Shown: in pieces, positions 1-8,455 of the stretch
Position numbering within the stretch: the first letter of the stretch is position 1
How the letters are laid out: the number at the start of each line of letters is the position of its first letter
Source: Deltaproteobacteria bacterium
Lineage (GTDB): Bacteria > Myxococcota_A > UBA9160 > UBA4427
NCBI GenBank assembly: GCA_019310385.1
Contig: JAFDEK010000036.1
Location: 1 to 35,163 of the forward strand
DNA length: 35,163 nt
Direction of reading: 5' to 3'
Notes under the pieces: generated by a model
The model's input: only the letters and a program-made list of their open reading frames with translations
The model's database searches: none
What the model was told of the DNA's origin: nothing
Program-made: the position numbers and the translations under genes

Positions 1-16
1 CGATGCATGTCACGAA

Positions 17-1744
17 TCAGCCACCCTCCCCCAGCACCCGGTTCATCGCGCACAGCACCGCCCGCAGCGAGGCCGTGACGATGCTCGGCGCGATGCCGAC
101 GCCGAAGCGCGTGGTGCGGCCATCGAGCGACAGCTCGACGTACGCGGCCGCGGTCGCGTCGGCGCCCGCGCCCAGCGCGTGCTCGTGGTAGTCGCGAACC
201 TGCACTTCGCCCGCGATCAGCTGCCCCAGGGCCTGCGCGAAGGCGTCGATCGGGCCGTTCCCACGGCCCGACACCTGCTCTTCAACGCCTTCGTGCTGCA
301 ACCTGGCCTGGATTCGGCACTCATCCGCGCCGGGTCCCGCGTCCGTCACGTCGAAGTCCACGAGATCCAAGGCACCCGCACCGCCGAGATACTCCGCCTC
401 GAAAGCCTCGTACAGATCCTTCGAAGACAGCTCCTCGCCGCTTGCGTCGGCGACGAGCTGCACGTGCCGCGCGAACTCCATCTGCAGCCGCCGCGGCAGG
501 CGCAGGCCGTGCTCGCGCTCCATCACGTGGGCCACACCGCCCTTGCCCGACTGGCTGTTGATGCGGATTACTGCCTCGTAGCTGCGGCCGATGTCCGCCG
601 GGTCGATGGGGAGGTAGGGAACCTCCCAGGCCTCACTCCCGGACGCTTCCAACGCCGCCAGCCCCTTGCGGATGGCGTCTTGATGGGAGCCCGAGAAGGC
701 GGTGTGGACCAGCTCACCCGCGTAGGGGTGGCGGGGGTGCAGGGGCAGGCGGGTGCAGTACTCCGCGGTGCGCACGACCTCGTCGATGTCGCTGAGGTCG
801 AGACCGGGATCCACACCCTGAGTCAGCAGATTGAGCGCCAGGGTGACGATGTCGACGTTGCCCGTGCGCTCGCCGTTGCCGAAGAGGCTGCCCTCGACGC
901 GCTGCGCGCCCGCCATCAGGGCCAGCTCCGCCGCCGCCACCGCGGTGCCGCGATCGTTGTGGGGATGGACGCTCAGCACGACGCCTTCGCGCTCCCCCAG
1001 GCCGCGCGCGAACCACTCCACCTGGTCCGCGTAGACGTTGGGGGTGGCGAGCTCGACGGTGGCGGGCAGGTTCAGGATCAACTGCCGCTCCCGGGAAGGC
1101 TGCCAGATCGACATCACCGCCTCGCAGATCTCCAGGGCGAAGTCCAGCTCGGTGCCCGTGAAGCTCTCCGGGGAGTACTCCAGGACGACCTGCGTATGGG
1201 GCAGGCGAGCGGCCGCCTCCGCGATCCGCTCGACGCCGCGCACGGCAATCTCGACGATGCCGGCGCGATCCTGGCCGAAGACCACCCGCCGCTGCAGGGT
1301 GGAGGTCGGGTTGTAGACGTGGACGATGGCCCGACTCGCGCCGCGGATCGACTCCATGGTGCGGTCGATGAGCTCGTCCCTGGCCTGGGTGAGGACCTGC
1401 AGGGTGACCTCCTCGGGCACCCGATCCTCCTCGATGATCTGGCGCAGGAAGGCGAGCTCGGTCTGGGACGCGCTGGGAAAGCCGACCTCGATCTCCCGGA
1501 AGCCGATGGCGACCAGCTGCTCGAACATGCGCAGCTTGCGCTCGGGCCCCATGGGCTCGACCAGGGCCTGGTTGCCGTCGCGCAGGTCCACGCTGCACCA
1601 GGTAGGCGGCTGCGTGATGGTGCGCCCGGGCCAACGCCGGTCCGGCAGCGCGACGGGGGGGAAGGCGCGGTAGCGATGGGCGGGCATCGCGCCCTCCGCG
1701 CCTTCCGCAGGGGTTTCAACAGAGCTGGATGATTCCATCGACAT
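17..1744 (-). CDS. leuA: 2-isopropylmalate synthase, long (type 2) form
   Basis: Condenses acetyl-CoA with 3-methyl-2-oxobutanoate, the committed step of leucine synthesis, in the cytosol. The 575-residue protein has the DRE-TIM metallolyase barrel: substrate and metal loop LRDGNQ at residues 54-59, and a metal-binding HPHNDRG near residue 260. The C-terminal quarter resembles the LeuA regulatory domain that mediates leucine feedback inhibition in this family. Length and N-terminal extension match the long form known from mycobacteria. The ATG at 1744 has GAGGAG 6 bases upstream, which decides the start. It is the last gene seen here and sits behind a leucine attenuator (1855-2019), so expression should fall when charged leucyl-tRNA is plentiful. 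No downstream leu gene is visible because the window ends. Confidence 0.96.
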   Translation of the reverse strand: MSMESSSSVETPAEGAEGAMPAHRYRAFPPVALPDRRWPGRTITQPPTWCSVDLRDGNQALVEPMGPERKLRMFEQLVAIGFREIEVGFPSASQTELAFLRQIIEEDRVPEEVTLQVLTQARDELIDRTMESIRGASRAIVHVYNPTSTLQRRVVFGQDRAGIVEIAVRGVERIAEAAARLPHTQVVLEYSPESFTGTELDFALEICEAVMSIWQPSRERQLILNLPATVELATPNVYADQVEWFARGLGEREGVVLSVHPHNDRGTAVAAAELALMAGAQRVEGSLFGNGERTGNVDIVTLALNLLTQGVDPGLDLSDIDEVVRTAEYCTRLPLHPRHPYAGELVHTAFSGSHQDAIRKGLAALEASGSEAWEVPYLPIDPADIGRSYEAVIRINSQSGKGGVAHVMEREHGLRLPRRLQMEFARHVQLVADASGEELSSKDLYEAFEAEYLGGAGALDLVDFDVTDAGPGADECRIQARLQHEGVEEQVSGRGNGPIDAFAQALGQLIAGEVQVRDYHEHALGAGADATAAAYVELSLDGRTTRFGVGIAPSIVTASLRAVLCAMNRVLGEGG

Positions 1745-1758
1745 GTCTGACTCCTCTA

Positions 1759-1800
1759 TTCCAGTGAGAGCTCGCGCCGTTCCAGTGAGAGCTCGTGCCG
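1759..1800. repeat. 21-bp direct repeat, two copies, in the leuA leader
   Basis: Two adjacent 21-bp units (1759-1779 and 1780-1800) differ at a single position. Each contains TTCCAGTGAGAGCTCG on the plus strand. They lie between the attenuator terminator and the leuA ribosome-binding site, so they are transcribed in the leuA 5' region. No function is evident. They are one of several short tandem repeats in this window. Confidence 0.85.
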
Positions 1801-1854
1801 AGCCGAACTGCGGAGAGGGGTCGACGAAGCTGCCGACGAAACCCGTGAGGACGC

Positions 1855-1901
1855 AAAACGCGAAACCCCCTCCGGCCGGATCGGCGGGAGGGGGTTTCGC
1901 G
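1855..1901 (-). terminator. leuA attenuator terminator hairpin
   Basis: On the minus strand the arm CGCGAAACCCCCTCC (1901-1887) pairs perfectly over 15 bases with 1873-1859, across a 13-base loop, and is followed directly by TTTT (1858-1855). This is an intrinsic terminator placed 110 bases before the leuA start and just after a leucine-rich leader ORF. Its 5' arm is also exactly complementary to a stretch within the leader ORF, so the terminator and an alternative hairpin exclude each other. The T run is short (four), so efficiency cannot be judged by eye. Confidence 0.85.
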
Positions 1902-1987
1902 CTTTCTGCCTACGAGCCTCGATGCTCTAACGGCGACGCACGACCTCCCCTCCCGCCCCGCTAAGGAGCAGGCCAGGTAGAAGGTCG
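1883..1987 (-). promoter_or_regulatory. leuA attenuator: competing 1:2 and 2:3 RNA pairings
   Basis: Three transcript segments can pair in exclusive ways. Segment 1 (1987-1979, CGACCUUCU, within the leucine codons) can pair over 9 bases, with two G-U pairs, with segment 2 (1949-1941). Segment 2 as GGCGGGAGGGG (1957-1947) is perfectly complementary over 11 bases to segment 3 (1893-1883), which is part of the 5' arm of the terminator. A ribosome stalled at leucine codons would block segment 1 and favour 2:3, keeping leuA on. A ribosome reaching the stop codon at 1929-1927 would separate 2 from 3 and let the terminator form. Pairings are read from sequence; the mechanism is inferred from classical amino-acid operon attenuation. 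Confidence 0.8.
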
Positions 1988-2019
1988 AGAGATCGCTGCC
2001 GGCAGGTGGTGCTCGCCAT
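1927..2019 (-). CDS. leuL: leucine-rich leader peptide of the leuA attenuator
   Basis: A 30-codon ORF starts ATG at 2019 and ends TAG at 1927. Residues 11-19 hold six leucines (SLDLLPGLLL spans residues 10-19), encoded by CTC, CTT, CTA, CTG, CTC and CTT. Such clustering just before a terminator is the hallmark of a regulatory leader peptide whose translation senses leucyl-tRNA charging. There is no Shine-Dalgarno sequence before the ATG. A possible promoter at 2026-2054 would place the transcript start at or next to the ATG, so the peptide may be translated leaderlessly. The peptide itself probably has no function beyond regulation. A longer overlapping ORF in another frame (1716-2054) has no such logic. 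Confidence 0.78.
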   Translation of the reverse strand: MASTTCRQRSLDLLPGLLLSGAGGEVVRRR

Positions 2020-2025
2020 GGCGGG

Positions 2026-2054
2026 TGGGTACCGAATCGCGTGTGGGACGTCAA
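2026..2054 (-). promoter_or_regulatory. candidate promoter for the leuA leader transcript
   Basis: TTGACG at 2054-2049 matches the sigma-70 -35 consensus at five of six positions. After a 17-base spacer comes TACCCA (2031-2026), a poor -10 element. The expected transcript start falls at about 2019, the A of the leader ATG. Spacing and position are good but the -10 is weak, so this is tentative. Confidence 0.4.
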
Positions 2055-2116
2055 GCGCGCAGCGGGGCCACGGCTTCAGACCGGTCTCGTGTCGACTCTG
2101 ACGATCCCGAGCGGTG

Positions 2117-2518
2117 TCAGGACGAAGGGGCGGCCCTGCGCATCAGGTCCGAGATGTGATCGAGGACTTCGCGCCAGCGGGTCTCGAGCTCCTCGTTCCA
2201 TTCGGGCCCCGAGAGCTCCGCGAAGACACGGATCAGGCAGTCGACGAACCAGTCATACATCTCGTCCGTGACCTCGTAGGCGTGGTGTTTCTGGCCGAGG
2301 GAGACGAGGTTGGGCTTGACCCAGGACGCCGCCTCCAGGTGATCGATGGAATACATCAGCGTCTCCCGCACCATCTGCCTCTGGCCGGCCTCGCTGTACT
2401 CGCTGAACACCTCTGCCGCGTGGGGATGCTCCTCGAAGAGGTCCTCGTAGATCCTCTTCATGAGCTTCTCCTCGTCGGCCAGGATCGTCTCCAGGTTCGC
2501 TCTCAGTAGCTCCGGCAT
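2117..2518 (-). CDS. single-domain globin (haemoglobin-like protein)
   Basis: A 133-residue soluble globin. Aligned by eye to the haem domain of flavohaemoglobins, it keeps the CD1 Phe (F38), the distal B10 Tyr (Y24) and E7 Gln (Q46), and the proximal F8 His (H78) in QKHHAYEV. The Tyr/Gln distal pair is the signature of oxygen-binding bacterial globins that can detoxify nitric oxide. There is no FAD/NAD reductase domain, so an external reductase would be needed, as for Campylobacter Cgb or Vitreoscilla haemoglobin. The ATG at 2518 is preferred because GGGAG lies 5 bases before it; a GTG at 2530 is possible. It follows recG by 48 bases and is not obviously linked to leuA. Substrate is not determinable from sequence. 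Confidence 0.82.
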   Translation of the reverse strand: MPELLRANLETILADEEKLMKRIYEDLFEEHPHAAEVFSEYSEAGQRQMVRETLMYSIDHLEAASWVKPNLVSLGQKHHAYEVTDEMYDWFVDCLIRVFAELSGPEWNEELETRWREVLDHISDLMRRAAPSS

Positions 2519-2566
2519 GCCCGCTCCCACTCCTGCATCATCAGACGGACCAGCATAGCCGCCCGC

Positions 2567-5095
2567 CTAGCCGACGTTCGCCAGCGCCAGACGCTCGCCC
2601 CAGCGCGTTACCACGGCGTTCTGGAGATGGGGATCTCCCGCGAGCCCCGGATCCGCGTCCACGCGCTCGAGGGCGGCGGCGCGTGCGGCGGCGACCAGCT
2701 GGGCGTCACGGACCAGGTCGGCCAGGCGCAGGTCGAGTACCGCACCGCTCTGGCGGGTACCGAGGAATTCGCCCGGACCGCGGATGCGCAGATCCGCGTC
2801 GGCGATCTCGAAGCCGTCGTTGCTCTCGAGCATGGCGCTGACCCGCGCCTCGGCGTCGCGGCCACGGCCCCGTACGACGAGGATGCAGGTGCCCGGCCGC
2901 TCGCCGCGCCCCACCCGCCCGCGCAGCTGGTGGAGCTGGGCGAGGCCGAAGCGCTCGGCGTGCTCGACGATCATGAGGGTGGCGCCCGGGATGTCGACAC
3001 CGACTTCGATCACCGTGGTGGACACCAGGATGCGCGTCTCTCCCGCCGCGAAGCGCGCCATGGCGGCGTTGCGCTGGGCCGCGTCGAGGCGCCCGTGGAC
3101 GATGTCGACCCTCCAGTCGGGAAAGGCCGCCGCGATCTTCTCGGCCGACTCCATGGCGGAGCGCAGATCCAGTTTCTCGCTCTCCTCCACCAGGGGGTAG
3201 ACGACGTAGACCTGCTCACCGCGCCCGGCGGTCTCACGCAGGAGCTCGGCGATGCGCCTCCCCTCCCCCTCTCCGAAGGCCAGAGTCTCCACAGGGCGCC
3301 GGCCCGGCGGGAGCTCGTCGATCACCGACACGTCGAGGTCTCCATAGGCGGTGAGCGCCAGGGTGCGGGGAATCGGTGTGGCGGTCATGAGCAGAACATG
3401 GGGAGCGGGCCCGGCGGCGCTGCGCCGGCCCAGCGCTGCGCGCTGCAGCACGCCGAAGCGGTGTTGCTCATCGACGATGGTGAGGGCGAGATCGCGAAAC
3501 GCCACGCCCTCGCGCAACAGTGCATGGGTGCCCACCACGAGCTCGATCTCACCGGCCGCCAGAGCGTTGCGAATGGCCTCCGCCTCGGCCCGGGGCACCG
3601 ACGAGGTGAGCAGCGCGGTTCGCAGCCCCAGCACCTCGGGGACGCCGCTCGCCAGCGCGTCGAAGGTCTGAAGATGCTGCTCGGCCAGGAGCTCGGTCGG
3701 GGCCATGAGGGCGCTCTGTCGGCCCGCCCCCGCGACCGCCACCGCGGCGAGCAGCGCCACCGCGGTCTTGCCGCTGCCGACGTCACCCTGGAGCAGGCGA
3801 TTCATGGGATGGGGACGCGCGAGGTCGCTTTGGATCTCGCCCCACGCGCGCTCCTGGGCGCCGGTCAAGCGAAAGGGCAGCGACTCGGGTGCGGCGCGCA
3901 GGCGTTCGCTCCCGACGTCGATAGGAACTCCAGGCAGCGCCGCCTGGGCCCGGCGCCTCAAGACGAGGCCGAGCTCCAGGAGGAAGAGCTCCTCGAGCAC
4001 CAACCGCTCATGCGCCGCTGACAAGCGGCCAGGCATATCCTTGCCCGCCGCCGAAAGGCGGCCAGGCATATCCTTGCCCGCCGCCGAAAGGCGGCCAGGC
4101 GAGTCTTCGCCCGCCGCCGAGGTGAACGCGAGGTAGGGCTCGAGCTCGGCCCCGAGCTCGGGTGCGTGAACGCTGCGCAGGGCCTCGGCGGGCTCGGGCA
4201 GCTCGCGCTCGCGCACCAGGGCCTCGGGAAGGTGCCCTTCGAGCAGATCCGCGTACTCCGCCACCGCGTTGCGGATCAGGCGCCGCAGGGTCCGGGGATT
4301 CACACCCTCCGGCGTGGAGTAGTCGGGAACGATGCTGCGCAGGGCGTCGGCACCCTTGCCCTCCGCGGAGGCTGCGCTCTCACCATCCGGCGGAGCATCG
4401 AGCAGCTCGATCTCGGGATGGATCAGCTCCTTGCTGAAGCGAAAGCGCTTCACCTCCCCGGACACCAGCAGCCAGGTCCCCTCGTCGAGGCTCTTGCGAA
4501 CGGCCTCTCCGAGGCGAAACCACTTGAGCGTCACCGAGCCCGTGTCGTCTCCGACCACCACCTCGAAGATGCGGCGAAAGCGGCCCCCGCCGTGCGCACC
4601 GCTGGTGCTCATGCTCGTCACCCGAGCCACGAAGGTCGCGCGCTCGCCCACTGCGAGATCCCCGACGATCGACAGGGCGCGGCGGTCGTCGTAACGAATC
4701 GGCAGACGAAAGAGGAGATCGGCGACACTTCCCAGGCCGGCGCGCGCGAGAGTGGCCGCGCGCTTGGACCCGACCCCCGAGATGACGGAGAGCGGTCGGG
4801 CCAGCATCCGCTCGCACAGGCCCGGCCCCCGCCAGGGCTCGACCCGGGAGAGGGCCCGACGAATCGCGGCGACCCGCGCCTCGCCGTCGAGAGGACGGCC
4901 GAAGTCGGCCTCGATCCGGGAAAGCTCCCGCTTCAGGTCAGCGGGGATCGCCAGGGCCTTTGCGAGCGAGCAGGCCCGGCTGACGGACTGCTCGAGCTCC
5001 GGCAGGCGGCCGGCGTGGGCGAAGTCGTCCCGTGACGCGAAGTCCAGCGGGGCCGTCAGCGCCTGCAGCGCTCCGCGGAAGGGGCTCACCGCCAT
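2567..5095 (-). CDS. recG: ATP-dependent DNA helicase RecG
   Basis: Superfamily 2 helicase that remodels stalled forks and Holliday junctions. The 842 residues comprise an N-terminal extension of about 90 residues (as in longer RecG forms), an OB-fold wedge domain, and a helicase core with Walker A GDVGSGKT near residue 440, Walker B-type DEQHRFG and motif TATPIPRT, then the C-terminal RecG region with RGRVGRG. It is longer than the roughly 690 residues of the Escherichia coli protein. Residues of about 326-358 are three in-frame 11-residue repeats (GRLSAAGKDMP type) inserted just before the helix that leads into the helicase core. The ATG at 5095 has GGAGG 8 bases upstream. It lies 30 bases after carB and may share its transcript. 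Confidence 0.96.
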   Translation of the reverse strand: MAVSPFRGALQALTAPLDFASRDDFAHAGRLPELEQSVSRACSLAKALAIPADLKRELSRIEADFGRPLDGEARVAAIRRALSRVEPWRGPGLCERMLARPLSVISGVGSKRAATLARAGLGSVADLLFRLPIRYDDRRALSIVGDLAVGERATFVARVTSMSTSGAHGGGRFRRIFEVVVGDDTGSVTLKWFRLGEAVRKSLDEGTWLLVSGEVKRFRFSKELIHPEIELLDAPPDGESAASAEGKGADALRSIVPDYSTPEGVNPRTLRRLIRNAVAEYADLLEGHLPEALVRERELPEPAEALRSVHAPELGAELEPYLAFTSAAGEDSPGRLSAAGKDMPGRLSAAGKDMPGRLSAAHERLVLEELFLLELGLVLRRRAQAALPGVPIDVGSERLRAAPESLPFRLTGAQERAWGEIQSDLARPHPMNRLLQGDVGSGKTAVALLAAVAVAGAGRQSALMAPTELLAEQHLQTFDALASGVPEVLGLRTALLTSSVPRAEAEAIRNALAAGEIELVVGTHALLREGVAFRDLALTIVDEQHRFGVLQRAALGRRSAAGPAPHVLLMTATPIPRTLALTAYGDLDVSVIDELPPGRRPVETLAFGEGEGRRIAELLRETAGRGEQVYVVYPLVEESEKLDLRSAMESAEKIAAAFPDWRVDIVHGRLDAAQRNAAMARFAAGETRILVSTTVIEVGVDIPGATLMIVEHAERFGLAQLHQLRGRVGRGERPGTCILVVRGRGRDAEARVSAMLESNDGFEIADADLRIRGPGEFLGTRQSGAVLDLRLADLVRDAQLVAAARAAALERVDADPGLAGDPHLQNAVVTRWGERLALANVG
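4022..4120. repeat. 33-bp in-frame tandem repeat inside recG
   Basis: Three 33-bp units (4022-4054, 4055-4087, 4088-4120). The first two are nearly identical and the third has diverged. Because 33 is a multiple of three the frame is kept and each unit adds 11 residues of the type SAAG-[KE]-D-[MS]-P-GRL. Preservation between units 1 and 2 suggests recent expansion. A 17-bp core (4032-4048, 4065-4081) recurs with 15 identities in the SPOR-domain gene at 17026-17042. Confidence 0.92.
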
Positions 5096-5125
5096 CCGCC
5101 CTGCCTCCGTCGCGGCTGCCTCGGG

Positions 5126-8100
5126 CTACTCGCCGTCGTGCACCCGGGCGTGGATCTCCTGCAGGGAGCGCACGCCGATGGACTCGAGGCGAAGGGCGCG
5201 AATGGCGCCCGCCGAAGCGCGGGCCGCCGCCAGGGTGGTGCAGTAGGGGATGCCGCGCTGCAGCGCCGCCCGGCGCATGGTAAAGGAGTCGTGGATCGCC
5301 TTGGGGTCGGGCGCCGTGGTGTTGATCACCAGGTCGACCTCGCCCGCCTCGATCTTGTCCGTCGTGTGGGGAGATCCCTCGTATACCTTGTTCACGACCT
5401 CGGCGGAGATGCCGTGGGTCTCGAGCACCGCGGCGGTCCCCGCGGTGGCGATCACCCGGAAGCCGCTCTCCACGAGCTGCTGCATGGGCGTCACGATGCC
5501 CTCGTGCTCCTCCTTGCGGATGGAAACCAGCACGGTTCCCCGCTCGGGAAGGCTGTTGCCAGCCTGGATCTGGGCTTTCGCGTAGGCGCGCCCGAAGTCC
5601 GAGTCGATACCCATGACCTCGCCGGTGCTCTTCATCTCCGGCCCCAGCAGGGTGTCGACGCCGGGGAACTTCACGAAGGGCAGCACGGCCTCCTTCACGG
5701 AGAAGTGGCTCGGCACGATCTCCTCGGTGAAGCCCAGCTCCTCGAGGCTCTTGCCCACCATCACCAGGGCGGCCAGCTTCGCCAGGGGGCGACCGATGGC
5801 CTTGGAGACGAAGGGCACCGTGCGCGAGGCCCGGGGATTCACCTCGATGACATAGATCTCGCCGCCCTTGGCGGCGTACTGCACGTTCATGAGGCCGCGC
5901 ACACCGAGCTCGAGGGCGAGCTTGCGGGTCGCGTGAATGATCTTCTCGATGATGGCGTCATCCAGGGAGTAGGGAGGGAGCGAGCAGGCACTGTCGCCCG
6001 AGTGGATCCCGGCCTCCTCGATGTGCTCCATGATGCCGCCCACTACGACGCGCTCGCCGTCGCAGATGGCGTCGACGTCGACCTCGATGGCGTCACTCAG
6101 GAAGCGATCGACGAGCACCGGGTGCTCGGGGGAGGCCTTCACGGCAAAGCGCATGTAGCCGCGCAGCGCCTCGACGTCCTGCACGATCTGCATGGCCCGC
6201 CCGCCCAGGACGTAGGAGGGCCGCACCAGGACGGGATAGCCGATGCGCTCGGCCACCCGCTCCGCCTCGTCGGCGCTGCGCGCCACGGCGCCGTCCGGGC
6301 GCTCCAGCCCGATGGCCTCGAGCAGCGCGTCGAAGCGCTCGCGGTCTTCGGCGCGGTCGATGGCATCCGGCGATGTCCCCAGGATGGGAGCTCCCGCCTG
6401 CTCGAGGGCCACGGCGAGCTTGAGGGGCGTCTGGCCGCCGAACTGCACGATGAGCCCTTCCGGGTTCTCCCGCTCCACGATGGCGAGCACGTCCTCGAGG
6501 GTCAGGGGCTCGAAGTAGAGACGGTCGCTGGTGTCGTAGTCGGTGGAGACGGTCTCGGGGTTGCAGTTGACCATGATGGTCTCGAAGCCCGCCTCGCGCA
6601 GGGCGAATACCGCGTGGACGCAGCAGTAGTCGAACTCGATCCCCTGGCCGATGCGGTTGGGCCCGCCGCCCAGGATCATCACCTTGCGGCGCTCGGTGGG
6701 CTGGGCTTCGCACTCGTCCTCGTAGGTGGAGTAGAGGTAGGGGGTGTGGGCCTCGAACTCGGCGCCACAGGTGTCGACCCGCTTGTAGACCGGGCGGACC
6801 CCGGCCTCCTGGCGCATGGAGCGCACCGCCTCCTCGCTGCGCTTCCACAGATGCGCGAGGCGCTGATCGGAGAAGCCCATCTGCTTCGCGGGCCGCAGCC
6901 ACTCGAGCTGCTCGGCCTCGGACAGGCTCTCGAGATCCTCCTCCATCTCCTGGATCTGCTGCAGGTTGCGCAGGAACCAGGGATCGATCCACGAGCGGCG
7001 GTGGAGCTCCTCGATGCTGGCACCGCGGCGCAGCGCCTCCACGAGGTGCCACGGCCGCCCCGGGCGCGGCGTGTCGATGGAGTCCCAGAGCCGGGCCTCG
7101 CCTTCTTCGCCTTCGGGCAGGTCGGGACTCTCGAAGCCCGCGTGTCCGATCTCCAGGGAGCGGATCGCCTTCTGCAGGCTCTCCTTGAAGGTACGGCCGA
7201 TGGCCATCACCTCGCCGACGGACTTCATCTGGGTGGTGAGGGTGCTGTCGGCGCCCGGGAACTTCTCGAAGGTGAAGCGCGGAATCTTGGTCACCACGTA
7301 GTCGATGGTGGGCTCGAAGCTGGCGGGGGTCTCCCGGGTGATGTCGTTGCGGATCTCGTCGAGGGTGTACCCGACGGCAAGCTTGGCGGCGATCTTCGCG
7401 ATGGGGAAGCCCGTGGCCTTGGAAGCCAGGGCCGAGGAGCGCGACACCCGGGGATTCATCTCGATGACGACCAGGCTGCCGTCCGCGGGGTCGACGCCGA
7501 ACTGGACGTTGGAGCCCCCGGTGTCGACACCGATCTCCCGCATGATCGCCGCCGCAGCATTGCGCATCTCCTGGTACTCGCGATCGGTCAGGGTCTGGGC
7601 GGGCGCCACGGTGATGGAATCGCCGGTGTGCACCCCCATGGCGTCGAAGTTCTCGATGGAGCAGATGACGACGACGTTGTCCGCCTTGTCGCGCATCATC
7701 TCGAGCTCGTACTCCTTCCAGCCGAGCACGCTCTGCTCGATCAAGCACTCGTGGGTGGGCGACTGGTCCAGGGCCCACTGCACCAGCCGGTCGAAGTCGG
7801 CATCCTCGAAGCAGACGCTGCCGCCGGTGCCCCCCATGGTGAAGCTGGGGCGGATGATGGCGGGAATTCCCGTCCCCTTGACGATCGCCCGGGCCTCCTC
7901 GAGGGAGTGGGCGAGCCCCGAGGCCGGCACCCGCAGGCCGATGTTCTCCATGGCCTTGCGGAAGAGCTCGCGATCCTCGGCCTTGTGGATGGCGTCGAGG
8001 CCCGCGCCGATGAGCTGCACCCCGTGGCGCTCGAGCACCCCCTCCTTGGAGAGCGCCACAGTGAGGTTCAGAGCCGTCTGTCCGCCGATGGTGGGCAGCA

Positions 8101-8356
8101 GCGCGTCGGGGCGTTCGATCTCGAGGATGCGGTCGACGGCGGCCACCGTCATGGGCTCGATGTAGGTGCGGTCCGCCATCTCGGGATCGGTCATGATCGT
8201 GGCGGGATTCGAGTTGAGCAGGATGACCCGGTAGCCCTCCTCGCGAAGCGCCTTGCAGGCCTGGGTCCCCGAGTAATCGAACTCGCAGGCCTGCCCGATG
8301 ACGATCGGCCCCGAGCCGATTACCAGGATCGATTGGATGTCTGTGCGTTTCGCCAC
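5126..8356 (-). CDS. carB: carbamoyl-phosphate synthase large subunit
   Basis: Uses ammonia from CarA, bicarbonate and two ATP to make carbamoyl phosphate for pyrimidines and arginine. At 1076 residues it matches the usual length of about 1073. It shows two homologous ATP-grasp halves, each opening with a GxGPxxIGQxxEFDY-type nucleotide loop ([17 protein letters not shown] near residue 14 and [16 protein letters not shown] near 566), then a C-terminal MGS-like allosteric domain. The start is a GTG at 8356 beginning [10 protein letters not shown], which is typical of the family. It lies 99 bases after carA as the fifth gene of the pyr-car unit. No defects were seen. Confidence 0.98.
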   Translation of the reverse strand: MAKRTDIQSILVIGSGPIVIGQACEFDYSGTQACKALREEGYRVILLNSNPATIMTDPEMADRTYIEPMTVAAVDRILEIERPDALLPTIGGQTALNLTVALSKEGVLERHGVQLIGAGLDAIHKAEDRELFRKAMENIGLRVPASGLAHSLEEARAIVKGTGIPAIIRPSFTMGGTGGSVCFEDADFDRLVQWALDQSPTHECLIEQSVLGWKEYELEMMRDKADNVVVICSIENFDAMGVHTGDSITVAPAQTLTDREYQEMRNAAAAIMREIGVDTGGSNVQFGVDPADGSLVVIEMNPRVSRSSALASKATGFPIAKIAAKLAVGYTLDEIRNDITRETPASFEPTIDYVVTKIPRFTFEKFPGADSTLTTQMKSVGEVMAIGRTFKESLQKAIRSLEIGHAGFESPDLPEGEEGEARLWDSIDTPRPGRPWHLVEALRRGASIEELHRRSWIDPWFLRNLQQIQEMEEDLESLSEAEQLEWLRPAKQMGFSDQRLAHLWKRSEEAVRSMRQEAGVRPVYKRVDTCGAEFEAHTPYLYSTYEDECEAQPTERRKVMILGGGPNRIGQGIEFDYCCVHAVFALREAGFETIMVNCNPETVSTDYDTSDRLYFEPLTLEDVLAIVERENPEGLIVQFGGQTPLKLAVALEQAGAPILGTSPDAIDRAEDRERFDALLEAIGLERPDGAVARSADEAERVAERIGYPVLVRPSYVLGGRAMQIVQDVEALRGYMRFAVKASPEHPVLVDRFLSDAIEVDVDAICDGERVVVGGIMEHIEEAGIHSGDSACSLPPYSLDDAIIEKIIHATRKLALELGVRGLMNVQYAAKGGEIYVIEVNPRASRTVPFVSKAIGRPLAKLAALVMVGKSLEELGFTEEIVPSHFSVKEAVLPFVKFPGVDTLLGPEMKSTGEVMGIDSDFGRAYAKAQIQAGNSLPERGTVLVSIRKEEHEGIVTPMQQLVESGFRVIATAGTAAVLETHGISAEVVNKVYEGSPHTTDKIEAGEVDLVINTTAPDPKAIHDSFTMRRAALQRGIPYCTTLAAARASAGAIRALRLESIGVRSLQEIHARVHDGE

Positions 8357-8455
8357 CGGGCTGTGTTCCTCTGGAGCTAGGGGGTCTGGCCTGCCTCTTC
8401 ACCGCGCTCACCGCGCAGACCAGCCGCGTCGAGCCCGCAAGCCCGAGCGAAGCGG

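Noticed and set aside
179..1732. Long plus-strand ORF opposite leuA
   Set aside because: Antisense shadow of leuA; the translation resembles no protein family and carB, recG, argS and lepA all show the same kind of mirror ORF.
1716..2054. 112-codon minus-strand ORF over the leuA leader
   Set aside because: It overlaps the leuA start, crosses the terminator hairpin and direct repeats, and has no family resemblance. The shorter Leu-rich ORF in another frame explains the region better.
5138..8380. Very long plus-strand ORF (1080 codons) opposite carB
   Set aside because: It is the antisense shadow of carB in G+C-rich DNA, with a low-complexity translation rich in G, L, H, D and V and no recognisable domain.
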